This document shows, in pieces, positions 1 to 7,686 of a stretch of DNA of 13,393 nt (positions are counted from its first letter, which is position 1; the number at the start of each line of letters is the position of its first letter). The translations under genes were made by a program, and so were the position numbers. Under the pieces are notes generated by a model, which was given only the letters and a program-made list of their open reading frames with translations, was not told where the DNA came from and did no database searches. The DNA lies in assembly GCA_929200515.1 (NCBI GenBank), contig CAKNAD010000052.1:1-13393 (forward strand). Direction: 5' to 3'. This stretch comes from Candidatus Gorgonimonas leptogorgiae (GTDB lineage: Bacteria; Pseudomonadota; Gammaproteobacteria; Pseudomonadales; Endozoicomonadaceae).

Positions 1-1
1 A

Positions 2-277
2 GCAGATGTTTTAGGTTATATACTTGGAGTAAACATGGACGCACAAACGTCAATGGAGTATTTAATTAACCATAATATAAATATTTTCGTATTTAACCAT
101 GAATTTGACAAAGTAATTCCTCTACTGTCAAGAATGACTCAATATACTACGGATTTTAAAGAAAAACTAAATATTACATCAACAACTTCTGAAGATAGTT
201 ATAGACGTTATACTCATGGATTTTTAGATGGAAGCTTAAAAAAACAGTTACATTTATTTTTAAATAAAACTAATTAA
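2..277 (+). CDS. C-terminal end of an unrecognised protein (5' end outside window)
   Basis: The reading frame is open from base 2 with no stop before the first internal ATG at 35. The ten or so codons before that ATG read as ordinary protein (ADVLGYILGV), so this is most likely the tail of a longer gene entering from the left rather than an 80-residue protein starting at 35. There is also no Shine-Dalgarno sequence before base 35. About 91 residues are visible. They are mixed hydrophobic and charged, end in a Lys-rich segment, and show no signal peptide, membrane span or motif I recognise. The gene closes with TAA and is followed 80 bases later by a good intrinsic terminator, which supports it being a real gene end. 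Function unknown. Confidence 0.65.
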   Translation, partial: ADVLGYILGVNMDAQTSMEYLINHNINIFVFNHEFDKVIPLLSRMTQYTTDFKEKLNITSTTSEDSYRRYTHGFLDGSLKKQLHLFLNKTN

Positions 278-356
278 AAATAAAAATGTCTATACACTTG
301 GTAATTAAAAATACAGACTTTGTGCTTAAAGATATACTAGCATAATAGCTTTTTAA

Positions 357-381
357 TTGCTCTCACAGGGCAAGTTTTTTT
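357..381 (+). terminator. Intrinsic terminator after the first gene
   Basis: The stem TTGCTC (357-362) pairs with GGGCAA (368-373), with one G-T pair and a five-base loop TCACA. It is followed by G and seven consecutive T (375-381). This is a textbook rho-independent terminator on the plus strand and separates the partial first gene from the 662-residue gene. Confidence 0.75.
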
Positions 382-442
382 ATCTTCTAAGAATATCTAA
401 AGCTTACTAATCTCTAAAAAATTATAACTATGGATAAGTAGA

Positions 443-2431
443 ATGAATGGCATACCAGAAAAATTTTTTTTCAACAAAGTTTTATTAAATAGTGACAATC
501 ACAACGAAACTAATGATGATCAATATCTAGCAAAATCATATCGATACAATTGTAATCGCATTACAAAAGAAACAATTTTTTGTCATAGAATTTGCAAGCA
601 GAAAACTATACAAGAAAAGCAAATTAGAGCTTGCAAGTTAATGAAAGAATACATAAATGGCAATACTAAACATTTTACTAATGATGATTGGTTATATTTA
701 ATTATAAAAATGGGTAAAAGGAATTTTAATAAAAACAAGTTTAGCAAATATAAATTATGGTGTAATCATGTTGATTACTCTATATTATTACAAAACATTT
801 CTCGACTACAACCTTTAAGACATGAATTAGAACGCATATGTTCAGTATATATTACTACTGAAAAGCTGTCTTGCTGGTTGCAATATCACAATATAAATAA
901 TGAAAAAATATCAGAAGATCAATTACAAAACATTATAAATAAAGCAAAATCTTTAACTGAATTTAAAGTAATCTCGAATCATCATGAACTATCTGAGCAT
1001 AAAAGCGTCAGGGAGTGGCATAATCCTTTTTTTGCTGAATTAGTCATTTCATGCTATAAAAAAAATACTTTTATACCAAGAAATTTTGAACAGGGAAGAA
1101 TATTAAAAAAAGAAATAGATAATATTAAGCTAGAGCACCCAACAGAAGAACATAATATAATTGCTTTACTAAAAAATAAAAATTATCATCAAGAAATATG
1201 CGGTAGCCGAACTTTACAATTAATAAATAAAGCGACACAAGAATGTTTTTACCTTAAATTTCAAAGAAAAAATGAAAACTGGTGTGATTTTATCAAAGAA
1301 AAAAATATGCATGTCTCCTTAGCAAAGCTAAAAATAACAGAAAAGCTAAAAAGCGAAATACCTATTAGTCAATGCTTGTTTAAAATTCCTAAAAACATTG
1401 CTAACTTTAAATTTAACAATAGACTAGAAAAATATAAAATTGACAATAAAAAATATGTCTCTGGATATTGCTTTAAAGCTTCTTGTGATTACGTGAACTA
1501 TGTTGGCGGGCATAGCCCTGAAGCAATTAAGAATCTTTTTTTATCTGAAAATGGCTTAAAAAAAGCAATTGCAGACATCGCTAAATTAGCTAGTTATGGA
1601 TTGACATTTGATAGCATGATCGAAGCATATCATGGCACAATAAACTGTAGACCATGGTCTGCTATGGATTATATTGATTACAGAAAAAGGAGTAAAAATG
1701 ATGCTAGATATCCAATTTCTATGAGTCTCTGGGTATCACAAAATAAAAAGTCAGATATTAGCTACTCAGGAATTAGAGATTTAGGAGATAGTACTTTTTT
1801 TAATTATTATCATTATAACTCTATATTTAACGAAGAAAAGCAACTTAGTCACTATCCTGAAAATATTAATGAAATAATCATATATGTTAGAACTTTATTA
1901 GATAACATTGTTGCTATTGTTATTCTTTATGCTCATGGAAAAAGACATACGCCAAATTATAATTTTAAAAATCCAAAAATAATATCAGAAGTACAAAAAT
2001 TTATAGAAGAATGCTTTAATATCTTTTTACAAGAATACTATGAAACTAATACAGTCTCTGTGAAATCAATATTAAAAATAACCAATGAAAATTACAATCA
2101 ATGGTTAAAACGTGCTAGTGAAGAAATAGTTTACTGGACAATGAAACAGCCTGAAATTGATTGTCACGAAAATTACCTAGATGATGATCATATAGCTAAA
2201 ATAACAAAGGATTATGAATTTAGTTACGTAAAGGATGTTTTACAAACAGGCTTTCTCGATACAGAATTATATCCCGATCAAAAACACGGATTAAAAAAAG
2301 TTAATCTGCATCCAATTTTGATTTCTGAATTAAGTTTAGGTGCAACTCATGGACCTAATTTTCCTTTTAAGGCGCTAATAAACGGTTTTTCTCTTATACT
2401 TTCTGAAATATTGTTAGCAGATGATAATTAA
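443..2431 (+). CDS. Hypothetical 662-residue protein, possible divergent kinase-like fold
   Basis: I do not recognise the family. The frame is long, uninterrupted and codes for an apparently soluble protein without signal peptide or membrane spans, rich in Asn, Lys, Ile and Tyr. The ATG at 443 lies just after a four-codon ATG-GAT-AAG-TAG mini-frame (430-441), and the ribosome site is weak. Residues 1-250 look helical and charged. From about residue 255 there are features that could be a very diverged kinase-like core: an FYLKF strand (Lys272) like a VAIK lysine strand, a YHGTIN segment (396-401) like a catalytic loop, and SGIRDLGD (442-449) like a DFG region. The segment around 384-398 (SYGLTFD..IEAYHG) also recalls the core of IucA/IucC-type synthetases. 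Both resemblances were made by eye and are weak. Residues 450-662 contain a Tyr/His-rich stretch and further helices. It is convergent with the next gene. The gene is confident, any function is not. Confidence 0.8.
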   Translation: MNGIPEKFFFNKVLLNSDNHNETNDDQYLAKSYRYNCNRITKETIFCHRICKQKTIQEKQIRACKLMKEYINGNTKHFTNDDWLYLIIKMGKRNFNKNKFSKYKLWCNHVDYSILLQNISRLQPLRHELERICSVYITTEKLSCWLQYHNINNEKISEDQLQNIINKAKSLTEFKVISNHHELSEHKSVREWHNPFFAELVISCYKKNTFIPRNFEQGRILKKEIDNIKLEHPTEEHNIIALLKNKNYHQEICGSRTLQLINKATQECFYLKFQRKNENWCDFIKEKNMHVSLAKLKITEKLKSEIPISQCLFKIPKNIANFKFNNRLEKYKIDNKKYVSGYCFKASCDYVNYVGGHSPEAIKNLFLSENGLKKAIADIAKLASYGLTFDSMIEAYHGTINCRPWSAMDYIDYRKRSKNDARYPISMSLWVSQNKKSDISYSGIRDLGDSTFFNYYHYNSIFNEEKQLSHYPENINEIIIYVRTLLDNIVAIVILYAHGKRHTPNYNFKNPKIISEVQKFIEECFNIFLQEYYETNTVSVKSILKITNENYNQWLKRASEEIVYWTMKQPEIDCHENYLDDDHIAKITKDYEFSYVKDVLQTGFLDTELYPDQKHGLKKVNLHPILISELSLGATHGPNFPFKALINGFSLILSEILLADDN

Positions 2432-2456
2432 TCTAATTTATATTTGTACTAAATTA

Positions 2457-2474
2457 AAACTAGTAACTTAGTTT
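2457..2474. terminator. Weak AT-rich hairpin between convergent genes
   Basis: AAACTA (2457-2462) pairs with TAGTTT (2469-2474) around a six-base loop. It lies in the 75-base gap between two convergent genes, where a bidirectional terminator would be expected. The stem has a single GC pair and no clear T run follows, so the call rests mainly on position. Confidence 0.2.
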
Positions 2475-2506
2475 AAAAGCTAAAAATACTTGCTATCAGG
2501 TAGTAA

Positions 2507-3448
2507 TTAAAAAACTGTTTCTGCAGTAATATCACCTTGTATGCTTAAATTTTGGATATCTTGTAGGTAACTTTGGTCTAATGTCTCTAAATTAAATTTA
2601 CCAAAATAAAAAGTACTGGTATATATATAAATAACCATTTTAGAGTCAATATTTTTCAATATATCTTTTATAGTTAGTTTATCGAGGCATACCTCATGGT
2701 AATGATTGAATTTATCATTATTATGTGTTTGTACATTATATGGACAATATTTAAAGTCATCACTGCTAAAAGTATCTTTAGTTGGCATCTTGTTAATAAA
2801 ATTATTATGCAATGCAATAATCTTTATTGGATTACTTGTTTTTTGTGTAAGTTTATCGTATTTTATATTAAAATTACAATGATGGCACAATATACTTGTA
2901 TCACCTGGATACATACCAACTTTAGCTATGTCTTTATAAGATGAATCGTGCATCAATTTATTAAATTGATGCTCATAATTATTACGAATACTCTCAAAAT
3001 TATCTAATGCAGATTTAAAACAATAATTTCTCCTACACTTAACCAAAGCAAGATAATTGTAATTTGTTTTTGCAGAATAAAGTAAACACTTATTGCGATA
3101 TGAATTTTGTCCTTCTTTATAGGACTCCAGAACTACCACTTTTTTATTGTTAATATCTATTGTGTTTATATTAAGATCAAGGGAATCTAGGTAATGACTG
3201 CATTTGTTAATAGATGCACATTTTAACTCTCCATTTAGTATTGGCGTATAAAATTTACCATTATAATTTAATTCATAGGTAGATATTTTTTTTCTTCGTT
3301 TAAAATTATCTATAATATCTTTAGTATCATCGCTATAAGTTTCCATTGAGTTATCGGTATAATGTATTTGTTTTGTGGTTTTAATATGCGATGCATAATC
3401 ATCGCTATAGCCAAAAGAAATCATAGCAACATCAGAAATTGGCAACAT
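2507..3448 (-). CDS. Hypothetical 313-residue Cys/His-containing protein
   Basis: I do not recognise this protein. The start is well supported: AGAAGGAA (3454-3461, read on the minus strand) sits five bases before the ATG, the best ribosome site in the window. No signal peptide or membrane span is visible, so it should be cytosolic unless exported by a dedicated system. It carries nine cysteines (about 77, 83, 121, 138, 143, 188, 191, 235, 254) and a CHHC cluster at 188-191, which could bind metal, but no named zinc-finger spacing is evident. A hydrophobic strand with Tyr/Ile (about 271-282) lies near the C-terminus. It converges on the 662-residue gene and diverges from the exported kinase-like gene, so it is transcribed alone. 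The 82-residue plus-strand frame inside it (2696-2944) is a shadow. Confidence 0.75.
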   Translation of the reverse strand: MLPISDVAMISFGYSDDYASHIKTTKQIHYTDNSMETYSDDTKDIIDNFKRRKKISTYELNYNGKFYTPILNGELKCASINKCSHYLDSLDLNINTIDINNKKVVVLESYKEGQNSYRNKCLLYSAKTNYNYLALVKCRRNYCFKSALDNFESIRNNYEHQFNKLMHDSSYKDIAKVGMYPGDTSILCHHCNFNIKYDKLTQKTSNPIKIIALHNNFINKMPTKDTFSSDDFKYCPYNVQTHNNDKFNHYHEVCLDKLTIKDILKNIDSKMVIYIYTSTFYFGKFNLETLDQSYLQDIQNLSIQGDITAETVF

Positions 3449-3638
3449 GTTATTTCCTTCTTTTTATTATTGTTTTAGTATTATTTTTTAATTCATTAAG
3501 TTTATGACAAAAAAATTGATTTTCTCAATAAATTGTGTATGGTACTAACTGTGTTACTCAAAGGTAAAATTTATAAATAAAAATTATCCTTTTATTGTTT
3601 ATACCCACAATTCCTAAAAAAATAAATATAGCATAATT
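3449..3638. promoter_or_regulatory. Divergent intergenic region with a hairpin
   Basis: These 190 bases separate the starts of two divergent genes and must hold both promoters; no convincing -35/-10 pair stands out on either strand in this AT-rich background. A hairpin can be drawn at 3560-3592: AAAGG (3560-3564) pairs with CCTTT (3588-3592), and the stem continues inward through AT pairs with one bulge and one mismatch. It is followed by TATTGTTT on the plus strand, so it could act as a weak attenuator ahead of the kinase-like gene. This is inference from base pairing only. Confidence 0.3.
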
Positions 3639-4592
3639 ATGAAAAAAAAACTTGTAACTATTTTTATATGTATATTAATACAATTTATCTTTATAAAAAA
3701 TACTTTTTGTCAAAAAACAAAACCAATAAATGATAGCTCATCTATAAGCTCGGAAAATTCAAATAAAAAAGCTTTTTTAAAAAGCTTTAATATTAATAAA
3801 ATAGATAATATTGAGCGTGAATTTGCAGAGATTTATATTAATGGTATATTTATATCTCCGCCGACATCAATAAAAAAAATTAATAAATATTTAAATAAAA
3901 TCAAAGATCAGCTGAATGCTAATGTTGACGGCACTGCTACTTTTAAATACGGAAACAATTTAGATATACAAATAAAATTACCTATTTTGGGGGCAGGTAA
4001 ACATGGGCTAGTATTTGAAATTATTGATGAAACAGAAGAAATTAAAAAAATTTTTAAGCTTAATATTAAACAAGGAGTATTATCTTTAAAAGCCGGAATA
4101 AAAGAGCGTTATAATTATACTTTTTGGAATGATCAAGCAAAAAGTTATTCATTTGAAGTAGCGAGTATGTATGATGTTCACCCTTATGGTTTGTATATGA
4201 TAAAAGAAAAAAATAACGGTGTTTCTTTAACTTCATACCTAATAAGTCAAAATATAATTTTTCAAAATGAAAAAAAGAAGAAAAAGGTTGACTTTAAAAC
4301 ATTAACTCAAGCAGAACTTGATGAATCACCTATCAAAGAAATTTCTCAAGCTGTTTTAGATTTATTAGATGTGATAAAAAATAATCGTAAAAACTGCACG
4401 TCAATATCACCTAATAATATTTTTTTAGAATTCAATACGCAAACTAACTCTATACAAAAGGTTGAACTTATAGATTATGGAATATCTACTCATAAAATAT
4501 ATAGCTATTTTTACATTACTAATTTTAATCAATATATTAAAATGTCTTCAAAAAGATTGACGTTTTATCTTAAAAACAACTATGTTTTGTAA
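3639..4592 (+). CDS. Exported kinase-fold protein, probable pseudokinase
   Basis: The 317-residue product starts with a Lys-rich N-terminus and a hydrophobic core (about 5-19) ending near NTFC|Q (residue 24), a Sec-type signal peptide. The lipobox is poor, so a lipoprotein is less likely. A Ser/Asn-rich linker follows. From about 113 the kinase N-lobe is visible: GAGKHG at 118-123 matches GxGxxG exactly, KIFK gives a VAIK-type Lys140, Glu173 may be the helix-C glutamate, and a hinge-like YMIKEKNNGVSL follows at 186-197. The catalytic-loop equivalent CTSISPNNIFL (253-263) keeps the metal-binding Asn (N260) but has Ser255 in place of the HRD Asp and Ser257 in place of the Lys. LIDYG (277-281) keeps the DFG Asp279. 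Only about 36 residues follow, so most of the usual C-lobe is absent; a hairpin 14 bases after the stop argues against a lost downstream frame. It may bind ATP without phosphotransfer, or do other chemistry as SelO and SidJ do. No ribosome site is obvious. Substrate unknown. Confidence 0.85.
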   Translation: MKKKLVTIFICILIQFIFIKNTFCQKTKPINDSSSISSENSNKKAFLKSFNINKIDNIEREFAEIYINGIFISPPTSIKKINKYLNKIKDQLNANVDGTATFKYGNNLDIQIKLPILGAGKHGLVFEIIDETEEIKKIFKLNIKQGVLSLKAGIKERYNYTFWNDQAKSYSFEVASMYDVHPYGLYMIKEKNNGVSLTSYLISQNIIFQNEKKKKKVDFKTLTQAELDESPIKEISQAVLDLLDVIKNNRKNCTSISPNNIFLEFNTQTNSIQKVELIDYGISTHKIYSYFYITNFNQYIKMSSKRLTFYLKNNYVL

Positions 4593-4605
4593 TAATTATC
4601 TGCTA

Positions 4606-4638
4606 GCCTCTTCTTTCATGAAGAGGCATCTGATTTTA
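4606..4638. terminator. Bidirectional terminator between convergent genes
   Basis: A perfect eight-pair stem, GCCTCTTC (4606-4613) with GAAGAGGC (4620-4627), closes a six-base loop. On the plus strand it is followed by ATCTGATTTTATTTG, a moderate T-rich tract. It lies in the gap between the convergent kinase-like and M16 peptidase genes. It is the most GC-rich inverted repeat nearby, which fits a shared terminator. Confidence 0.6.
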
Positions 4639-7521
4639 TTTGTATCTTATCAAGCTTAGGAGATTAAAACAGTTTAAATCATTACAAGCTTTTTGTTTGT
4701 TGTCAGCTTCTGTTTTTTGCTGAATATCATTTGTTCCCCACAATTGAACAGAAATTGAATCTAAATCAGTAGATAAACTTTCAACAACTTTTATTATATC
4801 TTGTTTAGATAGTTTTTTTATTTTCTTAGTAATATGATGTGTGGTTTTTATATTGCCGTCATAATTAATAATTTCTTCCCAAATAAGATTCGCATTTTGC
4901 TTTTCTTCCCTAATAGATTTAACAATACTGCGTTTATAGCTGTTAAACTCTTTATCTGAAAGCTTTTCTAGGTAATCTTTTTGTTTTTTTATAAATTCTT
5001 TTATTTTACCATTTATATACAGCGGATTAGCAACATCGGATTGCACAACAAAGCCAACCCAAGCTTGACGAGCTATGCTTGTCCAAGTGGCATATATTAT
5101 ATATCCTAGTTGTGCTTCAGTCCGTAGCTTTGAAAAAAAGTTCTCTTTTAGTAAATTTTTAGTTAGCATTGCAATTGCAGAAGACTGAATAAAGTCACCT
5201 GTTATTCTATAATGGTTGCTGCAACAAGAGTTGTTATTTGCTACCTTTTTACTAAATACAAAATTGCCATCCATTGATCTTCTAGTAAATACTACGCTCT
5301 CTGTTCTGTTATTATCATTTAGAAAACTATTTTTTATTTCTTTAGTAATGTGCTTAGCATCTTTTTTAGTATAGTTGCCATAAACTAAAACATCTAGATG
5401 AATATGATCAAAATAGCTATTTATAAATTGATACAAATCTTTAATATGCAGATCTTTGATTGCTGTAATTAGCTCTTCATCTAAGAAAAAGTTAGGGTTA
5501 ACAATAGCTTTGAGCCAATAGTTGCTTATTGTATAAGGTTGATTAAACCTATTATTTTTTAGAGTATCTATTATATCTTCTTTTGCTGCATCAAATTTAT
5601 TTTTTTTAATATATGGATTTTTTATATGCTGTACATATGCCTTTAGAAGTTTAGGTTGTTTATCTTGAAAACCTTCAAAAGTTAACTTTAATCCATGGGA
5701 GGTAGCAGAAATATTATTATAAATTCCAGCCTTTTCTGCAAGTGCTTGCAATTCCTCTATAGAAGAGCTAACAACTCTAGAATAAAGCATATTAAGGACT
5801 GCGTTTTTTGCAGATAATAATGGCTTCGTGTTTGATAATAATAAGTGTATACTGCCTTTAGGCACATTGGATGTGTGATCTGTCATATACCAAGACCTTA
5901 TTCCCCTTTCATCTTCTATTAATCTAGTCCATTTAAATTTGTTTGTTGATTTTATAGATAAATCATCAGTAATAAAGTTATTTTTTACCGGCGGTTTAAA
6001 AAAATCATGGCTTTCAGGTTTTTCTATTCTAGCAATTAGACTTTTAGAGAGCGCAGTTTTTTTATATCTAGTATTATAATATGGCAATTTAGTATCGACA
6101 GGCAAGTTACTTCCAGTCACAAATATACGTAAGTTTTTCCAAGTAAAATTCTTTAAAACATCATCTAAGAAAGATTTATTTAAATCATCTAGTTTATAAT
6201 GTATATCTAGCACATTTTCTAGCGGGTAGTATTTCATATTTGTAGATGCACTAATCACACTAGAGATATTTCTTTTAGCCTCAGAATAATTAAACTTTTG
6301 GTTGCCTATATGCTGCTCTTCTTTAACTATATAATCTTTATATTCAGTATTTTTAATATAATTAATGACATCAAAAAAATTAGCTGTTATCTGTTCTATT
6401 GCATTAACACCTTTATTAGTAAGATCTATATACACAGTACATGTAATATGATCGTTCTTAATTTTTGAAATATCTAAATTGCCAGTTAATACAAGCCCTT
6501 GATTTTTTAATGGTTTGAAAAAATTATCAACTAAAAAACTATTTATATAAGCAAAAACTGATGAATTGTATTGTTTTTTATCGAAAGGAAAATAAAACTC
6601 TAAAACAAGATTTTTTTCTTTTTTGATGGTTTCTATATTAACCATAACTCCTTGTTGGGCAGCATTTACATATAACTCTTTAGTAATTTCAGCTTTAGCT
6701 CCAGAGGCAATTCCTGAAAAATATTTTTTGACCCAGTATTTAAGTACTGATATTTTTTCAGGCGAATAAATAGCTAAAGTCATGTTATTACCCACATAAT
6801 ATTTAGTAAAAAAATCTGTTAAAACTCCATGTAGCTTACCATCTTTATTATCTAAAGTTTCTAGATTGCCACAAAAAAACCTATTTTCAGGATTGTTAGG
6901 GTTGGCTGTAGCAATAAAGTTCTCGTATATAATAAAGTTATCATTTTGGAGGTTCTTTTTATATTCGGAATTAACAGCATGTTTTTCTTTTTCTATATAT
7001 TTAGGGTCAAGTTTAGGATTGATAAAAAAATCAGAAAACCTAGCTAATGCTTCTTGAAAAAAACTAGAATTTATACTTAAAAAATAATTGGTATCAAATG
7101 CAGATGTATATGCATTTCTATAACCGTTACCTTTAGCTATAAAAGCATTGTAACTATCATGATCGGGGTAATTTTTTGTACCTAAAAATAGCATATGCTC
7201 CAACAAATGTGCAGCCCCTAAGTGATTCGGTGGGTTTTTACCGCTACCAACTCCAATGTTCATAGAGATAGCAGATTTATCGGCAGTTGGATCGGAAATA
7301 AGCAAAACAGTCAAGCCATTATTTAATTTTAGTAGTTGATATTTATTTTTATCACTAATGCCTTTGTTAACTTTAGGCAGTTTGGTTTTATCAGTTGCAG
7401 AAAATTTGCCTTTTATATAATCAATAAATTCAAATTCATAAGCTTGGCATAAATTTGTTATAGCTATATTTAAAACTAAGAATAGCAAACAGGTTATTAT
7501 TTTGTTAGGTTTAATTTGCAT
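4636..7521 (-). CDS. ptrA: Pitrilysin-like M16 zinc metallopeptidase, periplasmic
   Basis: This is a protease III (pitrilysin/insulinase) family enzyme that degrades small peptides in the periplasm. With the start at 7521 the product is 961 residues, matching the roughly 960 of E. coli pitrilysin. Residues 1-27 form a signal peptide (hydrophobic 8-22, cleavage after CQA). The inverted zinc motif HLLEH is at 105-109 (His105, catalytic Glu108, His109). The third ligand Glu186 (NSEY) lies 77 residues after His109, the family spacing. Half one holds the active domain (about 60-230) and an inactive M16 domain (about 250-440). The middle and C-terminal domains follow, with RTEAQLGY near 800-807, the substrate-binding motif of insulysin-type enzymes. 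The frame stays open to an ATG at 7644, but that adds 41 residues ahead of the signal peptide and lies upstream of a candidate -10 box at 7607-7612, so 7521 is preferred. A partial GGA ribosome site lies about ten bases upstream. The symbol is by family and length; orthology was not tested. Confidence 0.93.
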   Translation of the reverse strand: MQIKPNKIITCLLFLVLNIAITNLCQAYEFEFIDYIKGKFSATDKTKLPKVNKGISDKNKYQLLKLNNGLTVLLISDPTADKSAISMNIGVGSGKNPPNHLGAAHLLEHMLFLGTKNYPDHDSYNAFIAKGNGYRNAYTSAFDTNYFLSINSSFFQEALARFSDFFINPKLDPKYIEKEKHAVNSEYKKNLQNDNFIIYENFIATANPNNPENRFFCGNLETLDNKDGKLHGVLTDFFTKYYVGNNMTLAIYSPEKISVLKYWVKKYFSGIASGAKAEITKELYVNAAQQGVMVNIETIKKEKNLVLEFYFPFDKKQYNSSVFAYINSFLVDNFFKPLKNQGLVLTGNLDISKIKNDHITCTVYIDLTNKGVNAIEQITANFFDVINYIKNTEYKDYIVKEEQHIGNQKFNYSEAKRNISSVISASTNMKYYPLENVLDIHYKLDDLNKSFLDDVLKNFTWKNLRIFVTGSNLPVDTKLPYYNTRYKKTALSKSLIARIEKPESHDFFKPPVKNNFITDDLSIKSTNKFKWTRLIEDERGIRSWYMTDHTSNVPKGSIHLLLSNTKPLLSAKNAVLNMLYSRVVSSSIEELQALAEKAGIYNNISATSHGLKLTFEGFQDKQPKLLKAYVQHIKNPYIKKNKFDAAKEDIIDTLKNNRFNQPYTISNYWLKAIVNPNFFLDEELITAIKDLHIKDLYQFINSYFDHIHLDVLVYGNYTKKDAKHITKEIKNSFLNDNNRTESVVFTRRSMDGNFVFSKKVANNNSCCSNHYRITGDFIQSSAIAMLTKNLLKENFFSKLRTEAQLGYIIYATWTSIARQAWVGFVVQSDVANPLYINGKIKEFIKKQKDYLEKLSDKEFNSYKRSIVKSIREEKQNANLIWEEIINYDGNIKTTHHITKKIKKLSKQDIIKVVESLSTDLDSISVQLWGTNDIQQKTEADNKQKACNDLNCFNLLSLIRYK

Positions 7522-7575
7522 TAGGCGGATTCCAGTTGCGGTGATAAAACGTATAAGATATACGACTTCAGATAA

Positions 7576-7606
7576 AAGATGTATACATAGTTCAGCTGTG
7601 CATCTT
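7576..7606. other. Hairpin in the leader of the M16 peptidase gene
   Basis: AAGATG (7576-7581) pairs with CATCTT (7601-7606). Inside, after a four-base TATA bulge, CATAG (7586-7590) pairs with CTGTG (7596-7600) around TTCAG. That gives 11 pairs including one G-T. It lies immediately downstream of a minus-strand TATAAT box, so it would fall at or near the 5' end of the peptidase transcript, where it could affect stability. It could also be an operator-like dyad. Confidence 0.35.
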
Positions 7607-7612
7607 ATTATA
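7607..7612 (-). promoter_or_regulatory. Candidate -10 box for the M16 peptidase gene
   Basis: Read on the minus strand this is a perfect TATAAT, preceded directly by TTG. It would place a transcript start near 7600, about 80 bases before the chosen ATG at 7521. No good -35 box is visible at 16-18 bases, and such hexamers are common in AT-rich DNA, so confidence is limited. Confidence 0.3.
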
Positions 7613-7671
7613 CAATAATACCTATAAAATATAGCTACAATCAAGATAATATATAAATATTATTAAAATAG

Positions 7672-7680
7672 TGTTATAAT
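7672..7680 (+). promoter_or_regulatory. Extended -10 promoter for the Na+/H+ antiporter gene
   Basis: TGTTATAAT matches the extended -10 consensus TGnTATAAT exactly. An extended -10 can work without a good -35 box, and none is seen (TATAAA at 7652-7657 with 17-base spacing). The predicted start near 7687 leaves a leader of about 79 bases before the ATG at 7766. Confidence 0.5.
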
Positions 7681-7686
7681 ATTTCA

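Noticed and set aside
2696..2944. Plus-strand 82-codon hydrophobic frame inside the 313-residue gene, which looks like a small membrane protein.
   Set aside because: Antisense to a gene with a strong ribosome site; its hydrophobicity reflects AT-rich reverse-complement codons, and it has no convincing ribosome site.
2507..3448. Resemblance of the 313-residue protein to Stv-type putative adhesin domains found in Legionella-like bacteria.
   Set aside because: Only a vague similarity around residues 176-195; none of the expected glycine/histidine motifs could be lined up, so no family is assigned.
3639..4592. The kinase-like gene might be a frameshifted remnant of a full-length kinase.
   Set aside because: The signal peptide, linker and core are intact in one frame, the stop is followed within 14 bases by a perfect hairpin, and no kinase C-lobe sequence is seen in other frames downstream.
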